40,820 bases of DNA from Prolixibacteraceae bacterium (GCA_003537645.1 DPRM01000104.1:1-40820), one strand, 5' to 3'. Shown: positions 15,268-24,483, counted from the first letter of the stretch. Translations and numbers: made by a program. The notes: a model not told the origin generated them from the sequence alone.

Positions 15268-18049
15268 GATTCTGGTATTCGCTGGGCGACATTTTAAATT
15301 GCTCCTTAAAACAGCGTGTAAAATATGACGGCGATGAAAATCCAACTTCATACGCAATTTCGGCAATTGTTTGCCCGCTGTTCCGGAGTAGTTCAAGCGA
15401 CTTGCGTAGTTTTACCGAAGTAACAAATTCGCTGACCGACATATCGGTCAGTTTTTTTATTTTGCGGTAAAGGTGAACCCTCGACATTCCCAGTTTGTGC
15501 CCGAGATCATCAACACTAAGATCTTCATTTCCAATATTTTGCTCAACTATCTGGGTAATTTTCGACAGAAATTTTTTATCCAGCCGGTTCAGGTCACTTT
15601 CTTTTTCCTGAAAATCGAGTCGGTCTTTGTAATGTTCCCTGATTTTGGCACGCAGCTCAAGCAGCTTTTTCACCCTAACTTGCAGGTGACGGCTGTTAAA
15701 TGGTTTTGGAATGTACGAATCGGCACCTTCCTCCAGTCCTTCCAGTTTATGCTCCAGCGCGGCCTTGGCTGTCAGCAGAATAATCGGAATATGACAGGTT
15801 TTCATGTCAGTTTTTAATTGCCTGGTCAACTCCAATCCATTCATTACCGGCATCATCACATCGCTGATAATCAAATCGGGTTCTTCTTCCAATGCCTTGT
15901 CAAATCCATCTTTTCCGTTCTTCGCTTCAATTATCTGATACTGACTGCCGAGGCTCATTCGAATAAATTCCCTGACATCCGATACATCTTCGACCACCAG
16001 AATTACCGGTTTATTCTTGCCTTCTTCAATTGCTGCTATAGGAATTTCGTCAATAGCAAGGTCTCTGGTTAAAATCTGGTTATCCAGGTTGTGTTCCTGT
16101 TCCGCTTCATCAATCACCATCTCGTCGGGCAGTAAATGCAGGTTTCCCAATGGCAGATAAATGAAAAAGGATGTTCCCTTTCCTTCAGAACTTTTCACGG
16201 TGATCCGCCCCCGGTGCATTTCTACAAATTCTTTCGAAAGGTTCAACCCAAGCCCTGTTCCCTTTACCACATGTGATTTTCCGGCCTGATAAAAACGATC
16301 AAAAATCTTATCCAAATGCTTTTCGGCAATGCCAATGCCCGTATCCCGAACTTCTATCTGCACTTCTTCAGCATAAATTCCAGGCATTGTCGGAATCACT
16401 TTGTTGGCCAAAATGGTAATTTTTCCGCCGTCGGAGGTGAATTTAAACGCGTTGGAAAGAATATTGAATAGTACCTTGTCCATTTTATCGCGGTCGAACC
16501 AAACCGGCAACTGTTTTTCGGTGCAAACAACACTTAATTCAACGTTCCGGCCCGCTGCAAGCGATGAGAATGATTCTTTCGTCTCCTGCAAAAAGGCTAT
16601 CATATCAATTTCAGAGGCAGCCAGCTCCATTTTTTTGTTTTCCAGCTTCCTGAAATCCATTAACTGGTTCACCAATCGCAATAACCGTATTGTGTTCCGG
16701 TGCATCAGCTTAAACTGGTTTTGCTGCTCGGCTGTATATTGTTCCGATTGCATCAGATTTTCAAGCGGGCCTTTAATTAAGGTAAGCGGAGTGCGAAATT
16801 CGTGCGAAATATTGGTGAAAAACCGAAGTTTCGCCTGTGTAGCTTCTTCCAGTTGCTGACTAACTTCCACCAGTTTGTCTCGCTGTTCCAATATGGCAAT
16901 ATTTTGCTTTTCAATCTCATGATTCTTGGCTTCCAGTTTTTGGTTGGCCAACTTTTTATTCTGAAAGGCTTTAAAAGTTAAAATCACCAATGCTGCAATA
17001 AGCACCAACAGTGAAATCAAAAAAATCAGGATTAAACGTTGAGTCTGGTTTTTCGAAATCTGAAGATCGAGAATAGATTTTTGCTTTTCAATTTTCTGAT
17101 GGAGCAATTCAACCTGGCTGTTCTGTACTTTTAAAATCTGTGCATTGGTTGAATCGATCACCATCGTTGGAAGAATATTCTCCTTTTCAAATGCCTGACG
17201 GGTAAAAATCTTGTTCGCTATCTGGATAGCGGTTTCTCCACCAGTGGGATACAAAAATGTAGCATTCAGTTTTTTGTCGATAACATATTGGATACCTGCA
17301 TCATCTCTCGCAAGACCATCAACTCCCAATATGTATTTCCCATTTCTGGTTCCATGTTCCTGAAGCACATTGTATGCTTCCCGGGCCATTACATCGTTGT
17401 GGGCAAAAACAAGGTCAAACTCGAGCGTTGAACCAACAATCTGCAGCATAACTTCCCTGGCTTTGTCCCAATTCCATTCACCTGAAACAGATTTGACGAT
17501 CTCGATGTCAGGATAATTTTTCAGGAAATCAACCAACCCGTCGTGTCTTTCGATTGCTGGTGACGATCCTTTAAGCCCTGAAAGCTCCAGTATTTTCCCT
17601 TTCCCATTCAATAATCTGGCGGCATAAGCCCCGGCTTCCTGACCAATCCGGTAATTGTTCCCGCCAATGTAAGCGGTATAAAATTGCGTATTCACTCTCC
17701 TATCGATAATGATTACGGGTATGCCGCTTTTAAATACCTTTTCTACAATTGGCGTAATTGGTTCCGATTCGTTGGGCGAAACAATCAGCAAATCAATGCC
17801 TTCATTCAACAATTCTTCAATTTGCCTGATCTGGGTTTCGTTATTGTTTTGTGCATCTTTAATCGACAATTCCATATTCGGGAAAAATGCAAGTTCAATT
17901 TCCATTAACCTGATCTGCGATTGCCTCCACTTGTCGGCGGTGGTGCATTGCGAAAAACCAATCCTGATTTTTTTGCTGGAAAAACCAGGGGTGAGGAGAA
18001 AAAAGAAAAAGAGGAATAAGATATATTTTAGGTTTCTGCCGGGATGCAT
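15251..18049 (-). CDS. Hybrid two-component system regulator with periplasmic sugar-binding domain (fructan locus activator)
   Basis: A 932-residue single-chain sensor-regulator. In order: signal/membrane anchor (about 7-24); periplasmic-binding-protein fold of the ribose/galactose type (KIRIGFSQCTTADKW... about 27-310); transmembrane helix about 343-363; coiled coil; HisKA with phospho-acceptor H416 in SHEFRTPL; HATPase with NILSNAFKFT and GLGLNLSKEF; receiver with phospho-acceptor D730 in ISDVMMPVMNG; C-terminal AraC-type DNA-binding domain (about 825-928, VGFSSPSYFTRCFKEQF). The same architecture is known in the B. thetaiotaomicron levan regulator BT1754, whose periplasmic domain binds fructose. 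Here it lies convergent to the GH32 genes and probably activates them when fructose reaches the periplasm. Candidate target: the phased repeats at 1721-1820. Confidence 0.93.
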   Translation of the reverse strand: MHPGRNLKYILFLFFFFLLTPGFSSKKIRIGFSQCTTADKWRQSQIRLMEIELAFFPNMELSIKDAQNNNETQIRQIEELLNEGIDLLIVSPNESEPITPIVEKVFKSGIPVIIIDRRVNTQFYTAYIGGNNYRIGQEAGAYAARLLNGKGKILELSGLKGSSPAIERHDGLVDFLKNYPDIEIVKSVSGEWNWDKAREVMLQIVGSTLEFDLVFAHNDVMAREAYNVLQEHGTRNGKYILGVDGLARDDAGIQYVIDKKLNATFLYPTGGETAIQIANKIFTRQAFEKENILPTMVIDSTNAQILKVQNSQVELLHQKIEKQKSILDLQISKNQTQRLILIFLISLLVLIAALVILTFKAFQNKKLANQKLEAKNHEIEKQNIAILEQRDKLVEVSQQLEEATQAKLRFFTNISHEFRTPLTLIKGPLENLMQSEQYTAEQQNQFKLMHRNTIRLLRLVNQLMDFRKLENKKMELAASEIDMIAFLQETKESFSSLAAGRNVELSVVCTEKQLPVWFDRDKMDKVLFNILSNAFKFTSDGGKITILANKVIPTMPGIYAEEVQIEVRDTGIGIAEKHLDKIFDRFYQAGKSHVVKGTGLGLNLSKEFVEMHRGRITVKSSEGKGTSFFIYLPLGNLHLLPDEMVIDEAEQEHNLDNQILTRDLAIDEIPIAAIEEGKNKPVILVVEDVSDVREFIRMSLGSQYQIIEAKNGKDGFDKALEEEPDLIISDVMMPVMNGLELTRQLKTDMKTCHIPIILLTAKAALEHKLEGLEEGADSYIPKPFNSRHLQVRVKKLLELRAKIREHYKDRLDFQEKESDLNRLDKKFLSKITQIVEQNIGNEDLSVDDLGHKLGMSRVHLYRKIKKLTDMSVSEFVTSVKLRKSLELLRNSGQTIAEIAYEVGFSSPSYFTRCFKEQFKMSPSEYQNQKREP

Positions 18050-18075
18050 GTTTAATAAAGTTTTAGCTAAAAAAT

Positions 18076-18083
18076 CAAATATA
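18076..18083 (-). promoter_or_regulatory. Candidate -7 element (TATATTTG on the minus strand) of the regulator gene
   Basis: Read on the minus strand the element is TATATTTG, an exact TAnnTTTG match. It places the transcript start about 20 bases ahead of the regulator ATG at 18049. The -33 position carries TTTC rather than TTTG, so the promoter may be weak. Confidence 0.4.
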
Positions 18084-18182
18084 AATATAATAAGGGGGGA
18101 ATTGAAATTGTTTGGATTTTGTTTTTTTGTCTCTTATGGCTTTCTCACAATAGCATTAAACATGTTTTTAAAAAGCATTCGG

Positions 18183-18216
18183 TTTGGTCAGAAATTAACC
18201 CTTATATTTAAGCTTG
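18183..18216 (+). promoter_or_regulatory. Weak promoter candidate for the Gfo/Idh/MocA gene
   Basis: TTTG at 18183-18186 and TAAGCTTG at 18209-18216 (one mismatch to TAnnTTTG) are 22 bases apart, slightly long for the Bacteroidota consensus. The predicted start would lie about 22 bases before the ATG at 18245. Confidence 0.28.
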
Positions 18217-18244
18217 ATTTTATTCACTAACTAACTTAACAACA

Positions 18245-19579
18245 ATGACTACAAACCGAAGATCGTTTATCCGGAATTCAGTTGCAGCTACCGCAGGAAT
18301 CGGAATTCTAAGCAATTTCCCCGGTTCACTTCAGGCTGCATCACGCAAGGTTGCTCCGAGCGACCAAATAAATGTTGCTCTTATTGGTTGCCGAAGCATG
18401 GGTTTTGGCGATTTGAAAAATCACCTCAACATTCCAGGGGTCAATTGCATCGGGCTTTGCGACATTGATCAAAATGTGCTGAATGGCAAAGCTGCCGAAA
18501 TACTGAAAACATACAATCAGAAACCACAGCTCTACGGCGATTTCAGGAAACTACTTGAAAACAAAGATTTACATGCGGTGGTAATCGGCACTCCCGACCA
18601 CTGGCACTGCCTTCCGATGGTAAACGCCTGCGAAGCCGGATTGGACGTTTATGTCGAAAAACCGATGGCCAACAGCATCGAAGAATGCAACCTCATGGTA
18701 AAAGCGGCCAGGCGTTACAACCGTGTTGTTCAGGTGGGGCAACAGCAACGCCGCGGCGCACACTGGAACAAGATCAACCAGATGATCAAATCCGGAAGAA
18801 TCGGGAAACTGCGCAAAACAAATATCTGGGGAAACTTTAACTACGGAATCGGGCAACCGCTTACTGCCGACACCGCTGTTCCCGAAGGAGTAGATTTCGA
18901 AATGTGGCTCGGGCCAGCTCCTTCACGTTCGTTCAATCCCACCCGCTTTCACGGTTCGTGGCGCATGTTCTGGGATTATGGCGGCGGACTGGTTACCGAC
19001 TGGGGCGTTCACCTCATCGACATGGCACTCTGGGCCAAAGACATTACCGCTCCTCCTCAAAAAACACTGGCTACAGGAGCCAATATTTCATTTCAGAATA
19101 ACAACCACGAAACTTACAACACCATGTCGGTGATTTTTGAGTTTGGCGACTATCAGGTTACCTGGCAGCACACAGCCGGAATTCAGACCGGACCGTGGAA
19201 TAAAAATTATGGAATTGAATTTATCGGCGATTTAGGAACCATTGTCGCCGACCGTGGCGGATACAAAGTCATTCCGCAGTGGGACGACAAAGAAAAGAAA
19301 AGCAAAACCGAAGCCGAAGATTTTGACAAAGGAGGCGAAAACCATCAGGAACACGCTCAAAACTTTATCGACTGTATTAAATCGCGGCAAAAACCGGTTT
19401 GTACTCCTGAAATTGGACGGGCTGTTGCGGTTGCTGCTCACTGTGCCAACATTGCCGTTCGCACCGGCGAGAACCTGCTGCTCTGGGACGAAGCCAAAGG
19501 CAAATTCACCAATTCTGAAAAAGCCAACCACTACATTGTTCCTGAATACCGCAAACCCTGGGCATTACCAAAAGTGTAG
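18245..19579 (+). CDS. Tat-exported Gfo/Idh/MocA-family oxidoreductase
   Basis: A 444-residue NAD(P)-dependent sugar dehydrogenase-like protein. A twin-arginine signal (NRRSFIRNS at residues 4-12, then a weakly hydrophobic stretch and SLQAAS) predicts export folded with its cofactor. The Rossmann strand INVALIGCRSMGFGD is followed by VVIGTPDHWHCLP, and the family motif VEKPMANS lies near residue 140. The C-terminal half has the GGLVTDWGVHLIDMALWA segment typical of exported Bacteroidota members. These enzymes oxidise or epimerise sugars or sugar derivatives, and the substrate is unknown here. It is divergent from the fructan regulator and followed by another Tat-exported sugar protein, so the two probably work together. 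No sequence feature ties it to fructan. Confidence 0.88.
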   Translation: MTTNRRSFIRNSVAATAGIGILSNFPGSLQAASRKVAPSDQINVALIGCRSMGFGDLKNHLNIPGVNCIGLCDIDQNVLNGKAAEILKTYNQKPQLYGDFRKLLENKDLHAVVIGTPDHWHCLPMVNACEAGLDVYVEKPMANSIEECNLMVKAARRYNRVVQVGQQQRRGAHWNKINQMIKSGRIGKLRKTNIWGNFNYGIGQPLTADTAVPEGVDFEMWLGPAPSRSFNPTRFHGSWRMFWDYGGGLVTDWGVHLIDMALWAKDITAPPQKTLATGANISFQNNNHETYNTMSVIFEFGDYQVTWQHTAGIQTGPWNKNYGIEFIGDLGTIVADRGGYKVIPQWDDKEKKSKTEAEDFDKGGENHQEHAQNFIDCIKSRQKPVCTPEIGRAVAVAAHCANIAVRTGENLLLWDEAKGKFTNSEKANHYIVPEYRKPWALPKV

Positions 19580-19598
19580 AAGTTCATTTATTTTCACC

Positions 19599-19650
19599 GG
19601 TTGTCATTTCATGGTTATTTGTTGTTTAAGCCTGACCATGAATGACAACC
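19599..19650. repeat. Long inverted repeat between the two Tat-exported genes
   Basis: GGTTGTCATTTCATGGT (19599-19615) and ACCATGAATGACAACC (19635-19650) form a 16-pair stem with one bulged base and a 19-base loop. No T-run follows, so it is not a standard terminator. It could protect the upstream mRNA end or be an operator; nothing else in the 144-base gap is recognised. Confidence 0.55.
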
Positions 19651-19723
19651 AAATGACGTGAAGCAATTGATTATTAATGACTTTACCAAATTTAATGATT
19701 AAACCATACAAACTATTTTATTC

Positions 19724-20581
19724 ATGAATACCAACCGACGACAATTTATAACGACGATGAGTCTGGCCTCTGCCGGAATCGCTGCCGGAATTCCAGCCTG
19801 GGCGCTCGGAAAGAAAGCAACACAGCTCGAAAATATCGGTTTTATTTCAGGAATTGTAAGCAATTTTATGAAAGAAGACTGGAAGGGAACCTTGGAAAAA
19901 CTTGCCAGACAAGGCTATACTGAAATGGAAACCGGTAATTTCATGGGCAGTTCGCTGTCCGAATATAAAGCTGTATGCAAATCGCTTGGCATCAATGTAT
20001 TTGCAGGAGGCAGTTCGATGCCCGATATGCTGAAAGAGCCTGAAAAGAAAATTGCAGAGGCGCTCGAAATGGGTAAAAAATATTGGGTTTGCTACTGGCC
20101 CTGGCTTGGCGATGCGAAAAACATTTCGGCTGACGAAGCAAAAACCGCTGCCGATAACCTGAACAAACTGGGTGAAGCCTCGAAAAAGGGCGGTATCAAA
20201 TTTTGCTGGCACAACCACAACTGGGAGTTCGAAAAAGACACCGGAGAAGGTCTTCCGTTCGATATACTGATGAAAAACACCGATCCGCAGACCGTAAAAA
20301 CAGAACTCGATATTTATTGGGTTCGCAAAGGTGGCGCCGATCCGGTGGAATGCCTGAAAAAATACCCCGGACGATACGAAATCCTGCATGTTAAAGACAT
20401 GGATGACACTCCTGAAAAATCGTTTGCCTGTCCGGGTTCCGGAATCATCGATTTTCGTCCGGTTTTCCGCGAAGCCTGGGACCAGGGAGTTCGCCATTAC
20501 ATTGTTGAAAGAGATGGTGAAACAAATGGTATCGAATGCCTGCAATCAAGCGCCAACTATTTGAAGAATCTGAAGTTCTAA
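19724..20581 (+). CDS. Tat-exported sugar phosphate isomerase/epimerase-like TIM-barrel protein
   Basis: A 285-residue protein of the xylose-isomerase-like TIM-barrel (AP endonuclease 2) superfamily. The twin-arginine signal is visible as NRRQFITTM (residues 4-12) followed by a hydrophobic region ending PAWALG. Barrel segments include the metal-site strands FCWHNHNWEF (about 160-169), TELDIYWVRKGG (about 190-201), EILHVKD (about 221-227) and the final HYIVERDGE (about 261-269), which together supply the His/Glu/Asp metal ligands of the family. It probably isomerises or epimerises a free sugar outside the cytoplasm. It is downstream of a Gfo/Idh/MocA protein, a pairing frequent in Bacteroidota, suggesting a shared but unidentified substrate. 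Confidence 0.85.
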   Translation: MNTNRRQFITTMSLASAGIAAGIPAWALGKKATQLENIGFISGIVSNFMKEDWKGTLEKLARQGYTEMETGNFMGSSLSEYKAVCKSLGINVFAGGSSMPDMLKEPEKKIAEALEMGKKYWVCYWPWLGDAKNISADEAKTAADNLNKLGEASKKGGIKFCWHNHNWEFEKDTGEGLPFDILMKNTDPQTVKTELDIYWVRKGGADPVECLKKYPGRYEILHVKDMDDTPEKSFACPGSGIIDFRPVFREAWDQGVRHYIVERDGETNGIECLQSSANYLKNLKF

Positions 20582-20613
20582 CAGCAAAATGCAATTTCAG
20601 GATTTAAAAATTA

Positions 20614-20649
20614 TCCAATAAAAAGCCCGCCGGATTGCTCCGGCGGGCT
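20614..20649 (-). terminator. Terminator of the efflux operon
   Basis: AGCCCGCCGG (20624-20633) and CCGGCGGGCT (20640-20649) are perfect 10-base arms around a six-base loop. Read on the minus strand the hairpin is followed by TTTTTATTGG, so it should end the five-gene minus-strand operon. For the convergent plus-strand gene there is no T-run after the stem, but the strong hairpin may still contribute. Confidence 0.82.
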
Positions 20650-20684
20650 AAACCAAAAAAAATTTACATTACGAGCACTACTTA

Positions 20685-22019
20685 TTACAACTCAATGGGT
20701 TGTCCGTTATAGAAATCCAGAATTTTTGTTCTGAAAATATATTCGTATTTGGCCTGAAGCAAGTCGCTCTGGGCTTTGGTCAGGTTGTTTTTTGTCTGAT
20801 TGTATTCAACCGAATTGATCATCCCAACATTGAATTTTTCTTCGGTGTAACGGAAAGCCTCTTTCGACGAAACTACCGCTTTCTGATTTGCAACGTATCT
20901 TTTAAAGGCTGCAAGCGCATTGGTATAGGCTTGTTCAATATCTTTCCGGAGCAGATTTTTGGTATTTTGCAACTGAAGTTCTGTATTTTCAAGCTGAATT
21001 TGCGCATTGTTTACACCGGTTTTGGCCTGATACCGGTTGAAAATCGGGATATTGAGCGATGCTCCAAAACCATATCGCTGGTTACCTTTAAACTGATCTT
21101 TAAGTGGAGCCGTTGGGTAATCGAATAAATTCTGATAGAAGTTATTGTAATTACCTCCGAATGAAAGTGTTGGCATTAAATTACCTTTAGCAATCAGCAA
21201 TTGTTTGCGGGCGCTTTCAAGTTTAAATTCGGCGCTTTTTACCGCTGGCCTTATTCCAACTGAACTTTTAAAAATATCCATTGTGTTCAGCATGGTCATG
21301 TTGGCTCCAATTTCAGGAAGCAATGGCTTTTCGATCAGAAAGCTTTCAGTCGAAGGCAATTCAAGAAACTGATACAATGCCAGGTATGCAAGCTGAAGCC
21401 TGTTCTGGGCATTTACCACATTCAGTTCTTCGCGAGCAAATTGCGCTTCAATCTCGAGCAGACTACCTTTTGCCAGACTTCCGGCATCAACCAGTTTTCC
21501 GGTACGATCAATCTGCAGCTGGGTAATTTTCAGTACTTCTTCCGATACGGTAACCAATTCTTCAGCAAAAAGTATTTCGAGATACGATGCCGCAATGTTC
21601 AGCATGATATCATCCTTTGCCTTTTTGGTATCCTCCAGGCTGGCACGCAAATCCATTTCGGCCATCTTGATGGAGTTGGAAAGTGTAAAACCATTCCAAA
21701 CTGTAACATTCGAACTGATGCTCCCCGAAGTTGAGTTTGAATTGATGTCGAGATAGGTATTCTCTGGCCCCAAAGACCGACCAAAACTTGTGCTATTCTG
21801 AAGATTTGCATTCAGGTTGGGTAAACGGTTATATTTTGCCTGCCCGAGCTGATTGTTGTAATATTCAGAATTAAGCGTCTGTTGCTTGATCTGGATATTA
21901 TTCTGAAGCGCGTAATCAATACATTTCTGTAACGACCATTTTTCCTGCGCTCTGGCGCCTGTAAAAACAACCAGCATTAAAGCTGCTGCAACAAGGCTGT
22001 ACATTCGTTTCATATTCAT
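20685..22019 (-). CDS. TolC-family outer-membrane efflux channel
   Basis: A 444-residue OEP/TolC-like protein with a signal peptide ending GARAQ. It opens with WSLQKCIDYALQNNIQIKQQ, the standard family beginning, and contains two internally related alpha-helical hairpin/beta-strand halves. The second half includes FGASLNIPIFNRYQ near residue 320 and YTEEKFNVGMINSVEYNQTKNNL near residue 390. As a trimer it forms the outer-membrane exit duct of a tripartite pump. It is last in the operon, four bases after the adaptor gene, and is followed by a strong terminator. A second in-frame ATG six bases downstream could also serve as start. The exported substrate is unknown. Confidence 0.9.
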   Translation of the reverse strand: MNMKRMYSLVAAALMLVVFTGARAQEKWSLQKCIDYALQNNIQIKQQTLNSEYYNNQLGQAKYNRLPNLNANLQNSTSFGRSLGPENTYLDINSNSTSGSISSNVTVWNGFTLSNSIKMAEMDLRASLEDTKKAKDDIMLNIAASYLEILFAEELVTVSEEVLKITQLQIDRTGKLVDAGSLAKGSLLEIEAQFAREELNVVNAQNRLQLAYLALYQFLELPSTESFLIEKPLLPEIGANMTMLNTMDIFKSSVGIRPAVKSAEFKLESARKQLLIAKGNLMPTLSFGGNYNNFYQNLFDYPTAPLKDQFKGNQRYGFGASLNIPIFNRYQAKTGVNNAQIQLENTELQLQNTKNLLRKDIEQAYTNALAAFKRYVANQKAVVSSKEAFRYTEEKFNVGMINSVEYNQTKNNLTKAQSDLLQAKYEYIFRTKILDFYNGQPIEL

Positions 22020-22023
22020 AGTT

Positions 22024-23148
22024 TTATGCTTTTTTCTTTTCGTCTTCCTTCACTTTCTTCGGATCAATTTTGTCGCCTTTAACTTTTTCGGTTTTCGACA
22101 AACCTTCTGTTATTTCGATATTGATTCCGTCGGAAATTCCGGTTTTTACCATTCGTTTTTCGAATACCTGCGGTGTAGCGGTTTCCACTTCTACAAACGA
22201 AGAGTCTTTCTCGAACTTGAGCAAACCTTCAGGAATTACAAGTACACTATCTTTCTTTTCAAGAACGATGTTCGCGTTGGCGCTGTATCCTGCGCGGATA
22301 AACTGATTCTCCTTTAGCACCACATTGGCTTTAATTTCGAACTGAATGGCGCCGTTTTCTTCTTTTCCTTTCGGTGCAATGTATTCGAGAATAGCGCCGA
22401 ATTTGTCTTTCTCGATGGCTCCGATTTCCAGTTCGATGTTCATGCCTTCCTTGATTTTGCCAACTTCGGTTTCGTCAACCTTGCCTTTAAAAATCATGTC
22501 CTGCATGTCGGCCACGGTACAAATGGTTGTTCCGTTGTTGAATGTGTTCGATTGAATCACCGAGTTGCCTTCTTTGATGGGAACATCGAGCACCATTCCG
22601 TTAACTGTTGCGCGAACGAGGGTATTAGTAGCTGTAGAGGCCTTTTTTGTTACACCGTTTTTAATTAATTCCAGATTATTTTCAGCAGCCGATAATTCTT
22701 CTTTGGCCGCATCGTAGCCAACTTTGGCATTTTTATACTCTTCGAACGAAATTACCTTCTGATCGAACAATTTCTGCTGACGGTCGTAATCGACTTTTGC
22801 ATCATCGAAACTTAATTTCGCCCTGTTCATGCGGGTTTCGGCATTGTTCAGATTCACCATATCAGGAATAATCTTGATTTTGGCAATTACCTGATCTTTT
22901 TTTACAAAGTCTCCGGCAACAATGTACAACTCGTCAATAATTCCTGAAACCTGCGGTACAATTTCGATTTCCTTACGGGGAACTACCGATCCGGTAGCCA
23001 CAGTTTTGCGAACTACAGTGCTTACAAACGGATTTTTTGTTTCGAACACTTCAGGTGCCTTTTTTGATTTGGTGTAGAGGAAATAAATGGTTCCCCCGAA
23101 AATCCCTACCAGGATTACAATTCCGAGAATTTTAAAAATTTTTTTCAT
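22024..23148 (-). CDS. Periplasmic adaptor (MacA/HlyD-type membrane fusion protein)
   Basis: A 374-residue membrane fusion protein. It has an N-terminal membrane anchor (about 5-25) and a split lipoyl domain (EIEIVPQVSGIIDELYIVAGDFVKKDQVIAKI near 62-93). A coiled-coil hairpin (about 95-165, RMNRAKLSFDDAKVDYDRQQ...) and beta-barrel and membrane-proximal domains follow, with a lysine-rich C-terminus. In MacAB-TolC-type pumps this protein bridges the inner-membrane ABC transporter and the TolC channel. It sits between the permease genes (54-base gap) and the TolC gene (4-base gap). ABC rather than RND partnership follows from the neighbours. The highly charged tail after residue 360 is unremarkable for the family. 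Confidence 0.9.
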   Translation of the reverse strand: MKKIFKILGIVILVGIFGGTIYFLYTKSKKAPEVFETKNPFVSTVVRKTVATGSVVPRKEIEIVPQVSGIIDELYIVAGDFVKKDQVIAKIKIIPDMVNLNNAETRMNRAKLSFDDAKVDYDRQQKLFDQKVISFEEYKNAKVGYDAAKEELSAAENNLELIKNGVTKKASTATNTLVRATVNGMVLDVPIKEGNSVIQSNTFNNGTTICTVADMQDMIFKGKVDETEVGKIKEGMNIELEIGAIEKDKFGAILEYIAPKGKEENGAIQFEIKANVVLKENQFIRAGYSANANIVLEKKDSVLVIPEGLLKFEKDSSFVEVETATPQVFEKRMVKTGISDGINIEITEGLSKTEKVKGDKIDPKKVKEDEKKKA

Positions 23149-23202
23149 GACTTGTGTTTTTTATATGTTTCTGTTTTCTGATTCTTATATGATTTTTTCT
23201 TT

Positions 23203-24465
23203 TTAACCTTCATCCCTTATCGCGTCAATTGGTTTAATGCTCACGGCGCGTTTGGCTGGTATAAGTCCGGCAATAATTCCTGAAATAACCAGTACTCCGA
23301 GGGCCGACAGCGCCATGGTAAGGTTCACTTCAGGATTTTTGAAGAACATTTCGTCGCCTGCAGATAGCAGAATACGGTTCAGAACTTCCAGAAGCCCAAC
23401 ACCAAGCGATAATCCAATATATCCGGCCATTACAGTGAGGAAAACGCTTTCGGCAACAATGTGCTTGATAACAGTAGCCGGAGTTGCGCCAATTGCCCGT
23501 TGAATACCAATTTCCTGCGTGCGCTCTTTGATGATCACCAACATGATGTTGCTGACTCCGATAACTCCGGCCAAAAGCGTTCCGATACCGACAATCCAGG
23601 TCAATACTTGTATTCCCAGAAAAAGAGCGTTGAATTTGACGAATTCCTTTTCGATATTAAATGAGCCGATGGCTTGCTGATCTTCCGGGGCAACTTTATG
23701 CCTTTCTTTTAACAGGGTTTTCAACTTTTCTTCCAGGTCGCTTACTTTGGTTCCGGGTTTTGAGGTTACCGAGAAAAAATATACCCGGTTGCCGTAGTTG
23801 TAGGCTTTCCGCATGGTACTGAACGGAATGATAATGGTTTCTTCTTTTTTACCTCCACCAATGTTAATGCGGGTTTCGGCATGAATAACACCAACAACCT
23901 GAAAATATACCCCACTTATTTTTAAGTATTGCCCGATTGGGTTTTCATCTTTCCCGAACATGACCTCAACAACGCGTTCGCCAATGTTGCAGACTTTGCG
24001 TTCCTGGATCATGTCAATATCGTTGATCAAACGACCTTTAACAGGTGTCCAGCGATCGATTTTAAAATAATCAGGATAATCGCCAAACACATTAAATGCG
24101 CCGGCTCTTTCGCCGCGGATGGTATTGTTTCCGGCTTGCTGGTTTCCAAACAAACGGGGAGATAAGTATTCAACTTCCTTCACATTATCCCGAATATAAT
24201 CCATGTCGCTTGTTTCATAATTCCAGCGGCGTCCGCGCTGAAATCCTTCATAAGGCACACTGGTTCGTTCTGTCCAGAAGAAGGCCGAGTTGGTTGCAAA
24301 AGCTCTCACCCCGTCTAGTACCCCATTTTCAAGTGCTTTCCCAGCTCCCGACATAACAATCAGCATGAAAATTCCCCAGAAAACACCAAAGGCAGTCATA
24401 AAGCTTCGCATCCGGTTCTTTTTCAGGGCACTAATTATTTCGCTCCAAAGATCTAAATCAAACAT
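23203..24465 (-). CDS. MacB-like ABC transporter permease (second of two)
   Basis: A 420-residue FtsX/MacB-type permease without an attached ATPase. One N-terminal helix (about 20-42, FMTAFGVFWGIFMLIVMSGAG) is followed by a large MacB periplasmic core domain (about 50-270). Three C-terminal helices follow, including GVIGVSNIMLVIIKERTQEIGIQRAIGATP, the conserved cytoplasmic loop that contacts the ATPase. It ends IPAKRAVSIKPIDAIRDEG. The architecture is mechanotransmission: ATP hydrolysis inside drives periplasmic conformational change. It is a paralogue of the gene just upstream (18-base gap), so the functional transporter is probably a heterodimer of the two. Substrate unknown. Confidence 0.9.
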   Translation of the reverse strand: MFDLDLWSEIISALKKNRMRSFMTAFGVFWGIFMLIVMSGAGKALENGVLDGVRAFATNSAFFWTERTSVPYEGFQRGRRWNYETSDMDYIRDNVKEVEYLSPRLFGNQQAGNNTIRGERAGAFNVFGDYPDYFKIDRWTPVKGRLINDIDMIQERKVCNIGERVVEVMFGKDENPIGQYLKISGVYFQVVGVIHAETRINIGGGKKEETIIIPFSTMRKAYNYGNRVYFFSVTSKPGTKVSDLEEKLKTLLKERHKVAPEDQQAIGSFNIEKEFVKFNALFLGIQVLTWIVGIGTLLAGVIGVSNIMLVIIKERTQEIGIQRAIGATPATVIKHIVAESVFLTVMAGYIGLSLGVGLLEVLNRILLSAGDEMFFKNPEVNLTMALSALGVLVISGIIAGLIPAKRAVSIKPIDAIRDEG

Positions 24466-24483
24466 GGTAAATTCTCCTCTTTG

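Noticed and set aside
19847..20545. Long open frame on the minus strand opposite the isomerase gene (232 codons)
   Set aside because: It lies entirely antisense to a well-supported gene, has no recognisable domain and is phenylalanine/valine-rich as expected of a shadow frame.
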